From NCBI RefSeq assembly GCF_003259365.1, contig NZ_QLLY01000013.1, positions 124,001 through 188,000 on the forward strand: DNA of 64,000 bases, given 5' to 3'. This document shows positions 34,865 through 43,285 of the stretch, in pieces; within the stretch, counting starts at the first letter, position 1, and every line of letters starts with the position of its first letter. Source of the DNA: Streptomyces sp. PsTaAH-137 (GTDB lineage: Bacteria; Actinomycetota; Actinomycetes; Streptomycetales; Streptomycetaceae). The position numbers and the translations under genes are program-made. The notes beneath the pieces are model-generated. The model worked only from the letters and a program-made list of their open reading frames with translations. It did no database searches and was not told the DNA's origin.

Positions 34865-35257
34865 TCACCCCTCCCAGCCCACGAGCACCACCACGACCAT
34901 GGCCACGGCGACCAGCGCCACGACGACGCTGAGCACGGCGGGGAACCGGGACGCCGGCAGATCGTCGCCCCGCCGCATCGCCCGCTCGCACCGCACCCAG
35001 TGGCTCACGGCCCGCAGCGAGCACAGCACCCCGGAGGCCAGCAGGGCGAGCGCGAGCCCGACCCGCCACCCCCACCGCAGATCGGGCAGGAACTGGTCCA
35101 CCGCGAACCCGCCACCGATCAGCGCGAGCGCCGTCCGCACCCAGGCGAGAAAGGTCCGCTCGTTGGCGAGCGAGAAGCGGTAGTCGGGCGTATCGCCCTC
35201 GTCCCTGATCCGCTCCGGCGCGAACCAGAGCCGGATGTTGCGCACGAAATCGATCAC
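34865..35257 (-). CDS. YidH-type DUF202 membrane protein
   Basis: A 130-residue protein with three predicted transmembrane helices and the YidH/DUF202 motif YRFSLANERTFLAWVRTALALIGGGFAVDQF. The start is GTG at 35257 with GGAGG about twelve bases upstream. It precedes the second DUF202 gene by three bases; such tandem pairs are common in actinobacteria. Function unknown. It lies 21 bases downstream of the NUDIX gene, possibly on the same transcript. Confidence 0.86.
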   Translation of the reverse strand: MIDFVRNIRLWFAPERIRDEGDTPDYRFSLANERTFLAWVRTALALIGGGFAVDQFLPDLRWGWRVGLALALLASGVLCSLRAVSHWVRCERAMRRGDDLPASRFPAVLSVVVALVAVAMVVVVLVGWEG

Positions 35258-35278
35258 TGGAGGGACATTACCTCCGGG

Positions 35279-35800
35279 TCACCGGGTCGCCCTCCACCGG
35301 TCGAAGGCGGCCAGGCTGTCCGGCGTCCACGTCCAGTCGCCGAGCCGCCGCTCCAGCTCGTCGACGCTCAGGAAGGCGTGCCAGTCGATCTCCTCGGCCT
35401 GCGGCCGCACCGGAAGGTCGAAGGTGACCTCGTACACGGCCGACCACCAGGAGCCCCGCGCGCCGTCGTCCTCGTACAGGAACCGGAACAGCGGGGTCGG
35501 CTGCGGCAGCCCGCTGACCCCCAGCTCCTCCTCGGCCTCGCGCAGCGCGGCCTCGTCGTAGCTCTCGCCCGCGCCGACGACGCCCCCGACGAACATGTCG
35601 TACATCCCGGGGAAGGTCAGCTTCGTGATGGTGCGCCGGTGCACGAACACCTCGCCCGCCGGATTCCGCGCCAGGATGAACGCGCACCGGTGCCGCAGCC
35701 CCCGCGCATACGCCTCGCCGCGCGGCGCCTGCCCGATCACGCGGTCCTGTTCGTCGACGATGTCGAGGATCTCTTCGGCCGGGGTCGCGGGAGGAGTCAT
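35279..35800 (-). CDS. NUDIX hydrolase
   Basis: A 173-residue NUDIX hydrolase. The box G-x5-E-x7-RE-x2-EE-x-G is complete at residues 73-95 (GVVGAGESYDEAALREAEEE). The first 60 residues (EILDIVDEQDRVIGQAPRGEAYARGLRHRCAFILARN) resemble the YfcD and isopentenyl-diphosphate-isomerase-like branch. The substrate, a nucleoside diphosphate linked to another group, is undefined. A TAGCCT -10 box ends six bases before the ATG, indicating a leaderless mRNA. The DMT transporter ends ten bases upstream. Confidence 0.88.
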   Translation of the reverse strand: MTPPATPAEEILDIVDEQDRVIGQAPRGEAYARGLRHRCAFILARNPAGEVFVHRRTITKLTFPGMYDMFVGGVVGAGESYDEAALREAEEELGVSGLPQPTPLFRFLYEDDGARGSWWSAVYEVTFDLPVRPQAEEIDWHAFLSVDELERRLGDWTWTPDSLAAFDRWRATR

Positions 35801-35809
35801 GTGCGCAGG

Positions 35810-36709
35810 CTACTGCGGGGCACCGACACGCTCCCTGGCGGTCGGCACGGCCCCCGGCATGGCCGGATGCAGCCCCAGCAGCACCACGCCCGCCACGATC
35901 CCGGCAAGACCGGCCGCCTCCCAGGCGAGCGCCCCGGTGTTGGTGCGCAGCCGGTCTCCGAGGAACCCCACCCCGCACACGATCCCGGCCAGCGGCTGCG
36001 CGGCGGTCAGCGCGGGCAGCGACATCCGCAGCGGCGCCGTCTCGAACGCGCTCTGCACGAGGACGAGCCCCGTCACCCCGAGCGCGATCACCGCGTAGGG
36101 CTGCCAGCTCGTGAGCACCGCCGTGAGACCCCCGGCCGAGAACCGCTGCCCGCACACCCGGGTCAGCGCGTCCTGGACCCCGTACAGCAGCCCGGCGGCC
36201 ACCGCGAGCAGCGCCGGGCCCGGGCTCAGCCGCGAACGCTTGGCGAGCGCGGCGAGCAGCAGGGCCGTGCCGATCATCACGCCGATGATCAGCCAGTGGC
36301 GCAGCGGATCCGTCACCGCGCTGCCGCCGCGCGGCTGCCCGGCCACGATGAACGCGGTGACCCCGCCCGCGAGCAGCACCAGACCCGCCCAGCCCTGCCG
36401 GCCGAGCGGCTGTCTGGTCTGCCGGCGCGACAGCATCAGCGCGAACAGCAGATTGGTCGCGAGCAGCGGCTCCACCAGGGTCAGCTCGCCCTGGCCGAGC
36501 GCGATCGCGCCGAGCACCATGCCGCACACCATCAGCCCTATGCCGCCGAGCCAGCGCGGCACCCGCACGAGGTCGAGGAGCAGGCGCGGGGAGAGGAAGT
36601 CGCCCAGCGGGGCGTGCGAGGCCGCGTTCTGCTGGAGGACGAAACCGATGCCCAGGCAGAACGCCGCGCTCACGGCGAGGACGAGGACGAGGACCGACAC
36701 GCTGCGCAC
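35810..36709 (-). CDS. DMT/EamA-type membrane transporter
   Basis: A 299-residue membrane protein with about ten hydrophobic helices in two halves, as in drug/metabolite transporters. LGQGELTLVEPLLATNLLFAL in the first half and PALTAAQPLAGIVCGVGFLGDRL in the second are the usual conserved regions. Start is GTG at 36709; a TAGTCC -10 box ends six bases upstream and no ribosome site is seen, so it may be leaderless. The cargo is unknown. Confidence 0.82.
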   Translation of the reverse strand: MRSVSVLVLVLAVSAAFCLGIGFVLQQNAASHAPLGDFLSPRLLLDLVRVPRWLGGIGLMVCGMVLGAIALGQGELTLVEPLLATNLLFALMLSRRQTRQPLGRQGWAGLVLLAGGVTAFIVAGQPRGGSAVTDPLRHWLIIGVMIGTALLLAALAKRSRLSPGPALLAVAAGLLYGVQDALTRVCGQRFSAGGLTAVLTSWQPYAVIALGVTGLVLVQSAFETAPLRMSLPALTAAQPLAGIVCGVGFLGDRLRTNTGALAWEAAGLAGIVAGVVLLGLHPAMPGAVPTARERVGAPQ

Positions 36710-37050
36710 CTCTACGGACTACGGGCTGGACGAGCAGGGGTGGGTATGGCCCGACCATAGCGCTCCGCGGCGTCCCGCGCCCCACGAGCGCGCGCCCGCC
36801 CGCGACCGTGCGCCGCGATCCTGTACTCGTGTCACCATCTCAACTCCGCTTCTGACGAGGTATGTTGAAGAAGCAATAACAGCAACTCGCATATGCCATC
36901 GGTCAGTTGGTGAACTCCGTCACCCGATCTCCCTTGACGTGGAGTGCCCGCTACCGCTTTGCTGTCCGTGATCATTGACCTGGCCGCGCAGCGTCGCGCG
37001 GAGCCGAAGAGATCCGCCGAGATCCGCAGAGCCGTAGAGGAACCGTCGCG
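36710..37050. other. 341-bp divergent intergenic region without a recognisable gene
   Basis: This gap separates the DMT transporter and the conserved unknown at 37051. From about 36840 to 36930 the base composition is AT-richer than elsewhere (for example GTTGAAGAAGCAATAACAGC), which usually marks promoters. A TTGACG hexamer is at 36934, but I cannot match it to a -10 box at 17 bases. I see no hairpin, repeat or small gene. Confidence 0.5.
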
Positions 37051-38028
37051 GTGCCCCCACCCCCGCCTCCCCTCGGGCGCTCCCGCAGGAAGCCCGGGCA
37101 CCCCGCGGGCTTCGGCGACCCCGCACTCGACGACCGCGACCTCGTGGCCGCCCGCACGGCCCTCGCCCAGGGCCGCTGGACCGAGGCCCGCGCCCTGCTC
37201 GCCGCCACCGGAGACGACTGGGACCGCCGCGGCCACCGGATCATGGTGCTCGCCCGGGAGTCCACCACGAGCGCGTGGGCCGGTGACTGGCAGCTCGTCG
37301 AACCCGAGTCCACGGACGCCCCCGTACTGCTCGCCCTGGCCACCGTGCACCGCGCCGTCGCCGGGAAGGTCCGCGCCGACCGGGCCCGCGACGCCTGCCT
37401 GGACGCGGCGGCACTGGTGCCCGACGACCCCACCCCCTGGCTCGGCCTGCTCTACCTGGAGCGGGCGGTCGGCCGCGAGGAGGACGTCGTACGGCTCTTC
37501 GACGAGGTGCGCCACCGGCACCCCGTGCACCACCACGCCCACCACCTGATGGTCGCCCGGCTCGCCGAACGGCGCCCCGAGGCCGGTCAGGACCCGCTCC
37601 ACGAGGTGTACGACTTCGCCGCCTGGGCCGCCGAGCAGGCCCCGCCGGGTTCGCCGCTCGCCGTGGTCCCGGTCGTCGCGCACGCCGAGCGCTTCCGGGT
37701 GCTCGCCGGAGCGGGCACGGTGCCCGGCGACCCGAAACGCTCCGGGCACTGGGCCGGGCGGCGCGCCCGCCTCGTCATGAAGGCCGCCTTCGACTGGTGG
37801 CTGGAGTGGGGTGACCCGCACGACCGGGCCGGCGTCGTGCACCCGCGCGGACGCATCGACCTGAACTTCCTCGCCCACGCCAAGTACTGCGAGGGCCGGC
37901 CGGTCGAGGCGGCCGCCCTGTTCCACCGCATCGGACCGCACGTCACGGAAGCCCCGTGGTCGTACGGCGACCAGGAACCGTACGCGGCGTTCCGCGCCGC
38001 GCGCGACGCCGCGCTCGGCGCGGTCTAG
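37051..38028 (+). CDS. Conserved hypothetical protein with TPR-like helical repeats
   Basis: A 325-residue soluble protein beginning at a GTG with AGAGGAA eight bases upstream. Helical pairs such as LDDRDLVAARTALAQGRWTEARALLAAT, DACLDAAALVPDDPTPWLGLLYLERAVGREEDVVRLFDEV and NFLAHAKYCEGRPVEAAALFHRIG look like tetratricopeptide units, so it probably mediates protein contacts. A polyproline start (PPPPPP) is present. No catalytic motif is visible. The family recurs in streptomycetes, but I know no function. The APC permease follows after 38 bases and may share the transcript. Confidence 0.75.
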   Translation: MPPPPPPLGRSRRKPGHPAGFGDPALDDRDLVAARTALAQGRWTEARALLAATGDDWDRRGHRIMVLARESTTSAWAGDWQLVEPESTDAPVLLALATVHRAVAGKVRADRARDACLDAAALVPDDPTPWLGLLYLERAVGREEDVVRLFDEVRHRHPVHHHAHHLMVARLAERRPEAGQDPLHEVYDFAAWAAEQAPPGSPLAVVPVVAHAERFRVLAGAGTVPGDPKRSGHWAGRRARLVMKAAFDWWLEWGDPHDRAGVVHPRGRIDLNFLAHAKYCEGRPVEAAALFHRIGPHVTEAPWSYGDQEPYAAFRAARDAALGAV

Positions 38029-38066
38029 CGACCAGCATCCATCGGACCGAAGGGGACGGACCCGCG

Positions 38067-39608
38067 ATGACCACGGGCAGTTCGAGAACCACCGACACCG
38101 CGCCGGAGCCCGGCATAGCGACGTATCTGGGAGAGGAGAGCGCGCTGCGGGCCGGCCGGCTCGGCACGGCGGGCCTGCTGCTCTCCGTGCTCGCCGCGAC
38201 GGCGCCGCTCATGGTGGTGGCCGGTGTCATGCCGACCACGTTCGCCGTGGTCGGCGCGGTCGGGCAGCCGCTGCTCTTCCTCGTCCTCGGTGTCGTCCTC
38301 GCGCTGTTCAGCGTCGGCTACGCGGAGATGAGCCGGCACGTGCACAACGCCGGCGCGTTCTACGCGTACATCACCCGCGGCCTCGGCCCGACCGCCGGAT
38401 CCGCGGCGGCGCTGGTCGCCCTCCTCGCGTACAGCTCCTTCCAGGTCGGCATCTTCGGGATCTTCGGCTTCGAGGTGTCCGCCCTCGCCCAGGAACACCT
38501 GGACGTCACGCTCGCCTGGTGGATCCCGGCGCTCGTGGCCGTCGCCGTGGTCGCCGTGTGCGGGCTGCTGAAGATCGACATCAACGCGCGGGTGCTCGGC
38601 GTGCTGCTCCTCATCGAGGTCGCCCTCGTCGTGGTCTTCGACATCGCGGCGCTCGGCGACCCCGGCAAGGAGGGCGTCTCCCTGCACGCCTTCAACCCGG
38701 ACACGCTCTCCGGCGTGGGGGTCGGCACCGCCCTGTGCTTCTGCATCGCCGCGTTCGCGGGCTTCGAGCAGGCGCCGGTCTACGCGGAGGAGACCAGCCG
38801 CCCGCACATCCTCGTCCCGCGCGTGATGTACCTCGCGGTGGGCGGCGTCGCCGTGTTCTTCGCGATCAGCTCCTGGGCGCTCACCGTCGCCACCGGCCCC
38901 TCGGCGATCGTCGGTGAGGCACAGAAGCAGTCGGCGGGCCTGCTCTTCGGCCTCACCGAGGACCGGCTCGGCGCCACCTTCACGGACATCGTGCACGTCC
39001 TGTTCATCACCGGCATGTTCGCGGCGATGCTCAGCTTCCACAACGTCGTCGCCCGGTACGCGTTCGCCATGGGCCGTGAGGGGCTGCTGCCGGCCGTGTT
39101 CGGCCGCACCCACAGCGCGAGCGGCGCGCCCGGCGCCGGTTCGGTGCTCCAGACGGTGATCGCGGCGCTCGTCGTCCTCGCCTTCGCCGTCACCGACTCC
39201 GGCACCGCGGGCGACCCGACGGCGCCCGTGCTGCGCCTGTTCACCTGGGGCGGCAACGTGGGCGCCCTCGGCGTCATCCTGCTGATGGCCGTCGCGTCGG
39301 TCGCGGTCATCGTCTTCTTCGTCCGGCGCGGGGCCGCGGCCGCCCAGGCCTGGCGCCTGGCCGCCTCCGCGGTCTCCGGCGTCGCGCTGCTGGTCATCGC
39401 GGGCTACACGGTCAAGGACTTCGACGTCCTGGTCGGCTCCGGCCCCGACTCGACCCTGAACTGGCTCCTCCCCGGCCTGATCCTCCTGGCGGCCCTGGCG
39501 GGCGCGACCCACAGCCTCCTCCTCCGCCGCCGAAACCCCCAGGCCCACGCCCGAATCGGCCTGGGCAACGAGGCCTTCCAACTGGAGAAGAAGAGCACCC
39601 AGCAGTAG
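38067..39608 (+). CDS. APC superfamily amino acid permease
   Basis: A 513-residue membrane protein with 12 or more helices and APC features: GAVGQPLLFLVLGVVLALFSVGYAEMSRHVHNAGAFYAYITRGLG, and AFAGFEQAPVYAEETSRPHILVPRVMY in helices 6 to 7. It carries amino acids or related amines, with unknown specificity. AAGGGGACGGA supports the ATG at 38067; the longer frame overlaps the previous gene. One copy of the dispersed repeat follows its stop. Confidence 0.88.
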   Translation: MTTGSSRTTDTAPEPGIATYLGEESALRAGRLGTAGLLLSVLAATAPLMVVAGVMPTTFAVVGAVGQPLLFLVLGVVLALFSVGYAEMSRHVHNAGAFYAYITRGLGPTAGSAAALVALLAYSSFQVGIFGIFGFEVSALAQEHLDVTLAWWIPALVAVAVVAVCGLLKIDINARVLGVLLLIEVALVVVFDIAALGDPGKEGVSLHAFNPDTLSGVGVGTALCFCIAAFAGFEQAPVYAEETSRPHILVPRVMYLAVGGVAVFFAISSWALTVATGPSAIVGEAQKQSAGLLFGLTEDRLGATFTDIVHVLFITGMFAAMLSFHNVVARYAFAMGREGLLPAVFGRTHSASGAPGAGSVLQTVIAALVVLAFAVTDSGTAGDPTAPVLRLFTWGGNVGALGVILLMAVASVAVIVFFVRRGAAAAQAWRLAASAVSGVALLVIAGYTVKDFDVLVGSGPDSTLNWLLPGLILLAALAGATHSLLLRRRNPQAHARIGLGNEAFQLEKKSTQQ

Positions 39609-39628
39609 GCCGGGCACCAAGCCCCGTC

Positions 39629-39649
39629 AGGGGCGCGGGGAACTGCGCG
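39629..39649. repeat. Single copy of the dispersed repeat core
   Basis: One forward core with the extended tail ACCAGCCCCCACCGG lies 20 bases beyond the APC permease stop. Confidence 0.8.
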
Positions 39650-39778
39650 ACCAGCCCCCACCGGACCCGCACTCAACCACGAAACCCCCGCACCCCCCCG
39701 GGCACAACAAATGACAGAACGCTGACGGGCGGGCCCGAACCCTGGCCCCGCCCGCCCCGCGCATGCTCGAATCACGAC

Positions 39779-40504
39779 GTGGACCCGCACGACGACCCAG
39801 GCACGAACAAAGACCCCGGCACCCCGGTGGGCCGGCGCCTCATCATCGGGATGCTCGGCGCCGGCGCCCTCGGCGTGGCCGCCGCCCCGGCCCTCCAGCG
39901 CGCCGTGGAGAGCGTCACCTCCAAGGACCCCACCGGCGTCACGGGCCTGCTCCCGGCCGGCGGCGGCTTCCGCTACTACTCGGTGACCGCCTCCGTCCCG
40001 CACAAGAACGAGCAGAACTACCGCCTCACCGTCGACGGCCTCGTCGACCACCCCACCGCCTACACGCTCCCCGAGCTGAGGGCCCTGCCCCAGACCCGCC
40101 TGGTCCGCGACGTCCAGTGCGTCACGGGCTGGCGCGTACCGCACACCCCCTTCGAGGGCGTGCGCCTGTCGACGATCCTGGCCGCCGCAGGCGTCCGCCC
40201 GACCGCGAAGGCCATCCGGCTGACCTGCTTCGACGGCGCGTACAGGGAAAGCCTCACGCTCCAGCAGGCCCGCCGCGACGACGTCCTGGTGGCGCTGCGC
40301 ATGCAGGACAAGGACCTGGGACACACCCACGGCGGCCCGGTCCGCCTCTACGTGGCGCCGATGTACTTCTACAAGTCGGCGAAGTGGCTCTCCGGCATCA
40401 CGGTGACCGACGAGGTGCGCCCCGGCTACTGGGAGGACCGTGGCTACGACGTCGACGCCTGGGTCGGCAGGTCGAACGGACGCGGCGATGCACCCACCAG
40501 CTGA
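39779..40504 (+). CDS. Exported molybdopterin-dependent oxidoreductase (sulfite oxidase fold)
   Basis: A 241-residue protein of the sulfite oxidase/YedY fold. A twin-arginine leader (VGRRLIIGMLGAGALGVAAAP) suggests Tat export or membrane anchoring with cofactor loaded. The molybdenum-ligand cysteine is Cys114 in RDVQCVTGWRV, followed by PFEGVRLSTIL. C-terminal GGPVRLYVAPMYFYKSAKWLSGI is also conserved. The start is GTG at 39779 without a clear ribosome site. The next gene overlaps it by 17 bases and encodes a cytochrome b, the probable electron partner. The substrate could be a sulfoxide, sulfite or other small oxide; there is no sulfite-oxidase heme domain. Confidence 0.88.
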   Translation: MDPHDDPGTNKDPGTPVGRRLIIGMLGAGALGVAAAPALQRAVESVTSKDPTGVTGLLPAGGGFRYYSVTASVPHKNEQNYRLTVDGLVDHPTAYTLPELRALPQTRLVRDVQCVTGWRVPHTPFEGVRLSTILAAAGVRPTAKAIRLTCFDGAYRESLTLQQARRDDVLVALRMQDKDLGHTHGGPVRLYVAPMYFYKSAKWLSGITVTDEVRPGYWEDRGYDVDAWVGRSNGRGDAPTS

Positions 40505-41096
40505 ACCAGCCGACCGCGTACGCCGGTTCACCCCGGCCGAGCGCTGGGTGCACCGCGCGACGGCCGCCCTGATGGGTCTGTGCGTGGCCGGCGCGGCCTG
40601 CCTGTACCTGCCGCAGCTCGCCGAACTCGTCGGACGCCGCGCACTGGTCGTCACCGTCCACGAATGGTCGGGGCTGCTGCTGCCCGCCCCGTTCCTGCTG
40701 GGCCTCGCCTCCCGCGCCTTCCGGTCGGACCTGCACCGCCTCAACCGGTTCGGCGGCCACGACAAGGTGTGGCTGCGGTCGGCGCTGCGGCGCAGGCCGG
40801 CACCGCGCCCGGCGGGGAAGTTCAACGCGGGCCAGAAACTGTGGGCGTCCTGGCTGGCCGGCGCCGTCCTGGTGATGCTCGGCACCGGCCTGCTGATGTG
40901 GTTCACCCATCTCGCACCGCTGGCCTGGCGCACCGGCAGCACCTTCGTGCACGACTGGCTCGCCCTCGCGCTCGGCATCGTCATCGCCGGGCACATCGGG
41001 ATGGCCGTCGGCGACCCGGAGTCCCGTGCGGGGATGCGCACCGGCTTCGTACGCCGGGAATGGGCGGAGCGGGAACACGGCGAGTGGCTGCCCTGA
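40488..41096 (+). CDS. Cytochrome b membrane subunit
   Basis: A 202-residue four-helix membrane protein of the formate-dehydrogenase-gamma/cytochrome b561 type. Candidate heme ligands are His22 (ERWVHRATAAL), His58 (VVTVHEWSG), His155 (STFVHDWLAL) and His169 (IAGHIGM). I start at the ATG at 40488, which overlaps the molybdoenzyme by 17 bases; the frame extends 16 codons upstream. It should connect the exported molybdoenzyme to the quinone pool, as MsrQ does for MsrP, though it is not of the MsrQ family. Confidence 0.86.
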   Translation: MHPPAEPADRVRRFTPAERWVHRATAALMGLCVAGAACLYLPQLAELVGRRALVVTVHEWSGLLLPAPFLLGLASRAFRSDLHRLNRFGGHDKVWLRSALRRRPAPRPAGKFNAGQKLWASWLAGAVLVMLGTGLLMWFTHLAPLAWRTGSTFVHDWLALALGIVIAGHIGMAVGDPESRAGMRTGFVRREWAEREHGEWLP

Positions 41097-41111
41097 CGGT
41101 CGCGGAAGGCG

Positions 41112-41168
41112 GTATCCGCGTACACGAGAGGGCGGCCCGTACCCGCGTACACGGAACGGACCGCCCTC
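41112..41168. terminator. Bidirectional terminator with direct repeat
   Basis: GAGGGCGG (41128-41135) pairs with CCGCCCTC (41161-41168) between the convergent cytochrome b and gluconate permease genes. A 15-base direct repeat, GTATCCGCGTACACG (41112-41126) and GTACCCGCGTACACG (41139-41153), overlaps it with one mismatch. Confidence 0.65.
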
Positions 41169-41189
41169 CCGGAACGGAAACACCCGTCG

Positions 41190-42596
41190 CTACAGAACCA
41201 GCGACAACAGCAGCACCAGACCGCCCGCGACCACGGAGATGATCGTCTCCATGACCGACCAGGTCTTCACGGTCTGGCCGACGCTGAGCCCGAAGTACTC
41301 CTTGACGAGCCAGAACCCGGCGTCGTTGACATGGCTGAAGAAGAGCGAACCCGCGCCGATCGCGAGGACGAGCAGCGCCGTGTGGGTGTCGGTCATGCCG
41401 GCCGCGAGGGGCGCGACGAGACCGGCGGCGGAGACCGTCGCGACGGTGGCCGAGCCGGTGGCGAGGCGGATGACGACGGCGATCAGCCAGGCGAGCAGCA
41501 GGGTCGGGATCGACCAGTCCTTGGAGATGTCCAGGACCATCTGGCCGACACCGGAGTCGATCAGGGTCTGCTTGAAGCCGCCGCCCGCGCCGACGATGAG
41601 CAGCACACCGGCGATCGGGGCGAGGGACTTCTCGGTGGTCTCCTGGAGCTTGCCCTTGGTGAATCCGGCGGCCCGGCCCAGGGTGAACATGCCCACGACG
41701 ACGGCGACGAGCAGCGCGGTGAGCGGGTTGCCGATCACGTCGAAGACGCGCTGAACGGTGGCGTCCGGCTTGTCCACGATGATGTCGACGAGGGCCTTGG
41801 CCAGCATCATCACGACCGGCAGCAGGATGGTGAGGACGGAGGCGCCGAAGCTCGGCCGCTTCTCCAGCTGCTCCGACGCACGCGCGGGGATCATCTTCTC
41901 GGGCGCGGGGACGTCGACCCACTTGGCGGCGTACTTCGAGAAGACCGGCCCGGCGACGATCACCGTCGGGATCGCGACGAGGATGCCGAGCGCGAGCGTG
42001 ATGCCCAGGTTGGCGTGGACCGCGTCGATGGCGACGAGCGGGCCGGGGTGCGGCGGGATCAGACCGTGCATGACCGACAGACCGGCGAGGGCCGGGATGC
42101 CGATGCGCATCAGCGAGTAGTTGCCGCGCTTGGCGACCATCAGCACGACCGGGATCAGCAGCACGATGCCGACCTCGAAGAAGAGCGGCAGGCCGATCAC
42201 GGCCGCGATCAGGACCATCGCCCACGGCATGGCCTTGCCGCCGGACTTACCGGCCCTGGCCAGGATCGTGTCGACGATCTGGTCGGCGCCGCCGGAGTCG
42301 GCGAGGAGCTTGCCGAGGATCGCGCCGAGCGCGATCAGCACGCCGACACCGGCCACGGTGGAGCCGAGCCCGGCGCTGAAGCTGGTGATCACCTTGTCGA
42401 GCGGGGCCCCGGCGAACGCGCCGAGCGCGAGCGAGCCGATGGTCAGCGCCAGAAAGGCGTGGACCTTGAACTTCGTGATGAGCAGGACGATGACGGCGAT
42501 GCCGGCGAGCACGGCGATCCCGAGCTGGGCATGGCCAGCGGAGGTGATCGGCTCGACGGTGTCCGCTGCCAGCATCTCGACGCTGAGACTGGTCAC
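41190..42596 (-). CDS. gntP: Gluconate:H+ symporter GntP family
   Basis: A 468-residue permease with about 12 to 14 hydrophobic helices. GntP-family segments include ALGAILGKLLADSGGADQIVDTIL, GLPLFFEVGIVLLIPVVLMVAKR, LAGLSVMHGLIPPHPGPLVAI and FFSHVNDAGFWLVKEYFGLSVGQT. It imports gluconate with protons. Start is GTG at 42596 with AAGGGA six bases upstream. It lies 41 bases after gluconokinase, so gntK-gntP form one operon, divergent from the gntR regulator. A terminator separates it from the cytochrome b gene. Confidence 0.94.
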   Translation of the reverse strand: MTSLSVEMLAADTVEPITSAGHAQLGIAVLAGIAVIVLLITKFKVHAFLALTIGSLALGAFAGAPLDKVITSFSAGLGSTVAGVGVLIALGAILGKLLADSGGADQIVDTILARAGKSGGKAMPWAMVLIAAVIGLPLFFEVGIVLLIPVVLMVAKRGNYSLMRIGIPALAGLSVMHGLIPPHPGPLVAIDAVHANLGITLALGILVAIPTVIVAGPVFSKYAAKWVDVPAPEKMIPARASEQLEKRPSFGASVLTILLPVVMMLAKALVDIIVDKPDATVQRVFDVIGNPLTALLVAVVVGMFTLGRAAGFTKGKLQETTEKSLAPIAGVLLIVGAGGGFKQTLIDSGVGQMVLDISKDWSIPTLLLAWLIAVVIRLATGSATVATVSAAGLVAPLAAGMTDTHTALLVLAIGAGSLFFSHVNDAGFWLVKEYFGLSVGQTVKTWSVMETIISVVAGGLVLLLSLVL

Positions 42597-42637
42597 GTCT
42601 GATCCCTTGTACGTGGATGGGGGGGGAGGGCGGGAAA

Positions 42638-43156
42638 TTAACGGGAGGCGGAGTCGAGCCCGTCCAGGGCCCGTACGGCCCGGTCGGCGATCTCCTCCGG
42701 GGAGCCCGCGACATCGACCTCGACGCCGGCCTCGTCCGGCCCGAGGGGCTGGAGCGTGGCGAACTGCGAGTCGAGCAGCGCGGTCGGCATGAAGTGCCCC
42801 TGCCGGTGCGACATCCGGTCCTCGATGAGCGCGCGGTCACCGGTGAGGTGGACGAAGACGACGCCGGGGGCGGCGGCCCGCAGCCGGTCGCGGTAGGAGC
42901 GCTTGAGCGCGGAGCTGGAGGCCACTCCGCCGAGCCCCGCCCGACCGTGCGCCCACTCGCCGATGGCGTCCAGCCAGGGCCAGCGGTCCTCGTCGGTCAG
43001 CGGGGTTCCGGCCGACATCTTGGCGATGTTGGCCTCGGGGTGGAAGTCGTCGCCCTCGGCGTAGGGAACGCCGAGCCGTTCGGCGAGCAGGGGACCGATC
43101 GTCGTCTTGCCGGTGCCTGCCACGCCCATGACCACGACGACATGGGGGGTGCTCAT
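42638..43156 (-). CDS. gntK: Gluconokinase
   Basis: A 172-residue gluconokinase that makes 6-phosphogluconate. The Walker A motif GVAGTGKT is at 11-18; the FHPEANIAKMSAGTPLTDEDRWPWLD region is diagnostic for the GntK family, as is SSSALKRSYRDRLR. The ATG at 43156 has GAGG eleven bases upstream; the frame runs 17 codons further without similarity. The product feeds the pentose-phosphate pathway, whose other genes start at 58.5 kb in this window. Confidence 0.94.
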   Translation of the reverse strand: MSTPHVVVVMGVAGTGKTTIGPLLAERLGVPYAEGDDFHPEANIAKMSAGTPLTDEDRWPWLDAIGEWAHGRAGLGGVASSSALKRSYRDRLRAAAPGVVFVHLTGDRALIEDRMSHRQGHFMPTALLDSQFATLQPLGPDEAGVEVDVAGSPEEIADRAVRALDGLDSASR

Positions 43157-43285
43157 CGCTGTGCTGCCTCGCTGTCTGTCTTCATCGACATCGCTGTTGT
43201 CCAACACTCAACTCAATAGGTACGACAAATTCAAGAGGGTGTGATCTATAAGTCAGACCTTTGAGGGTCGGGCTAGTCTTTTCCC
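43157..43285. promoter_or_regulatory. Divergent gntK/gntR promoter region with candidate GntR half-sites
   Basis: The 129-bp region is AT-rich. GGTACGACAA at 43219-43228 resembles a half of the TTGTnGTACAA sites bound by FCD-type GntR proteins, and a TTGTC lies upstream near 43198. A TAGTCT -10 box at 43274-43279 ends six bases before the gntR ATG. These assignments are tentative. Confidence 0.45.
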
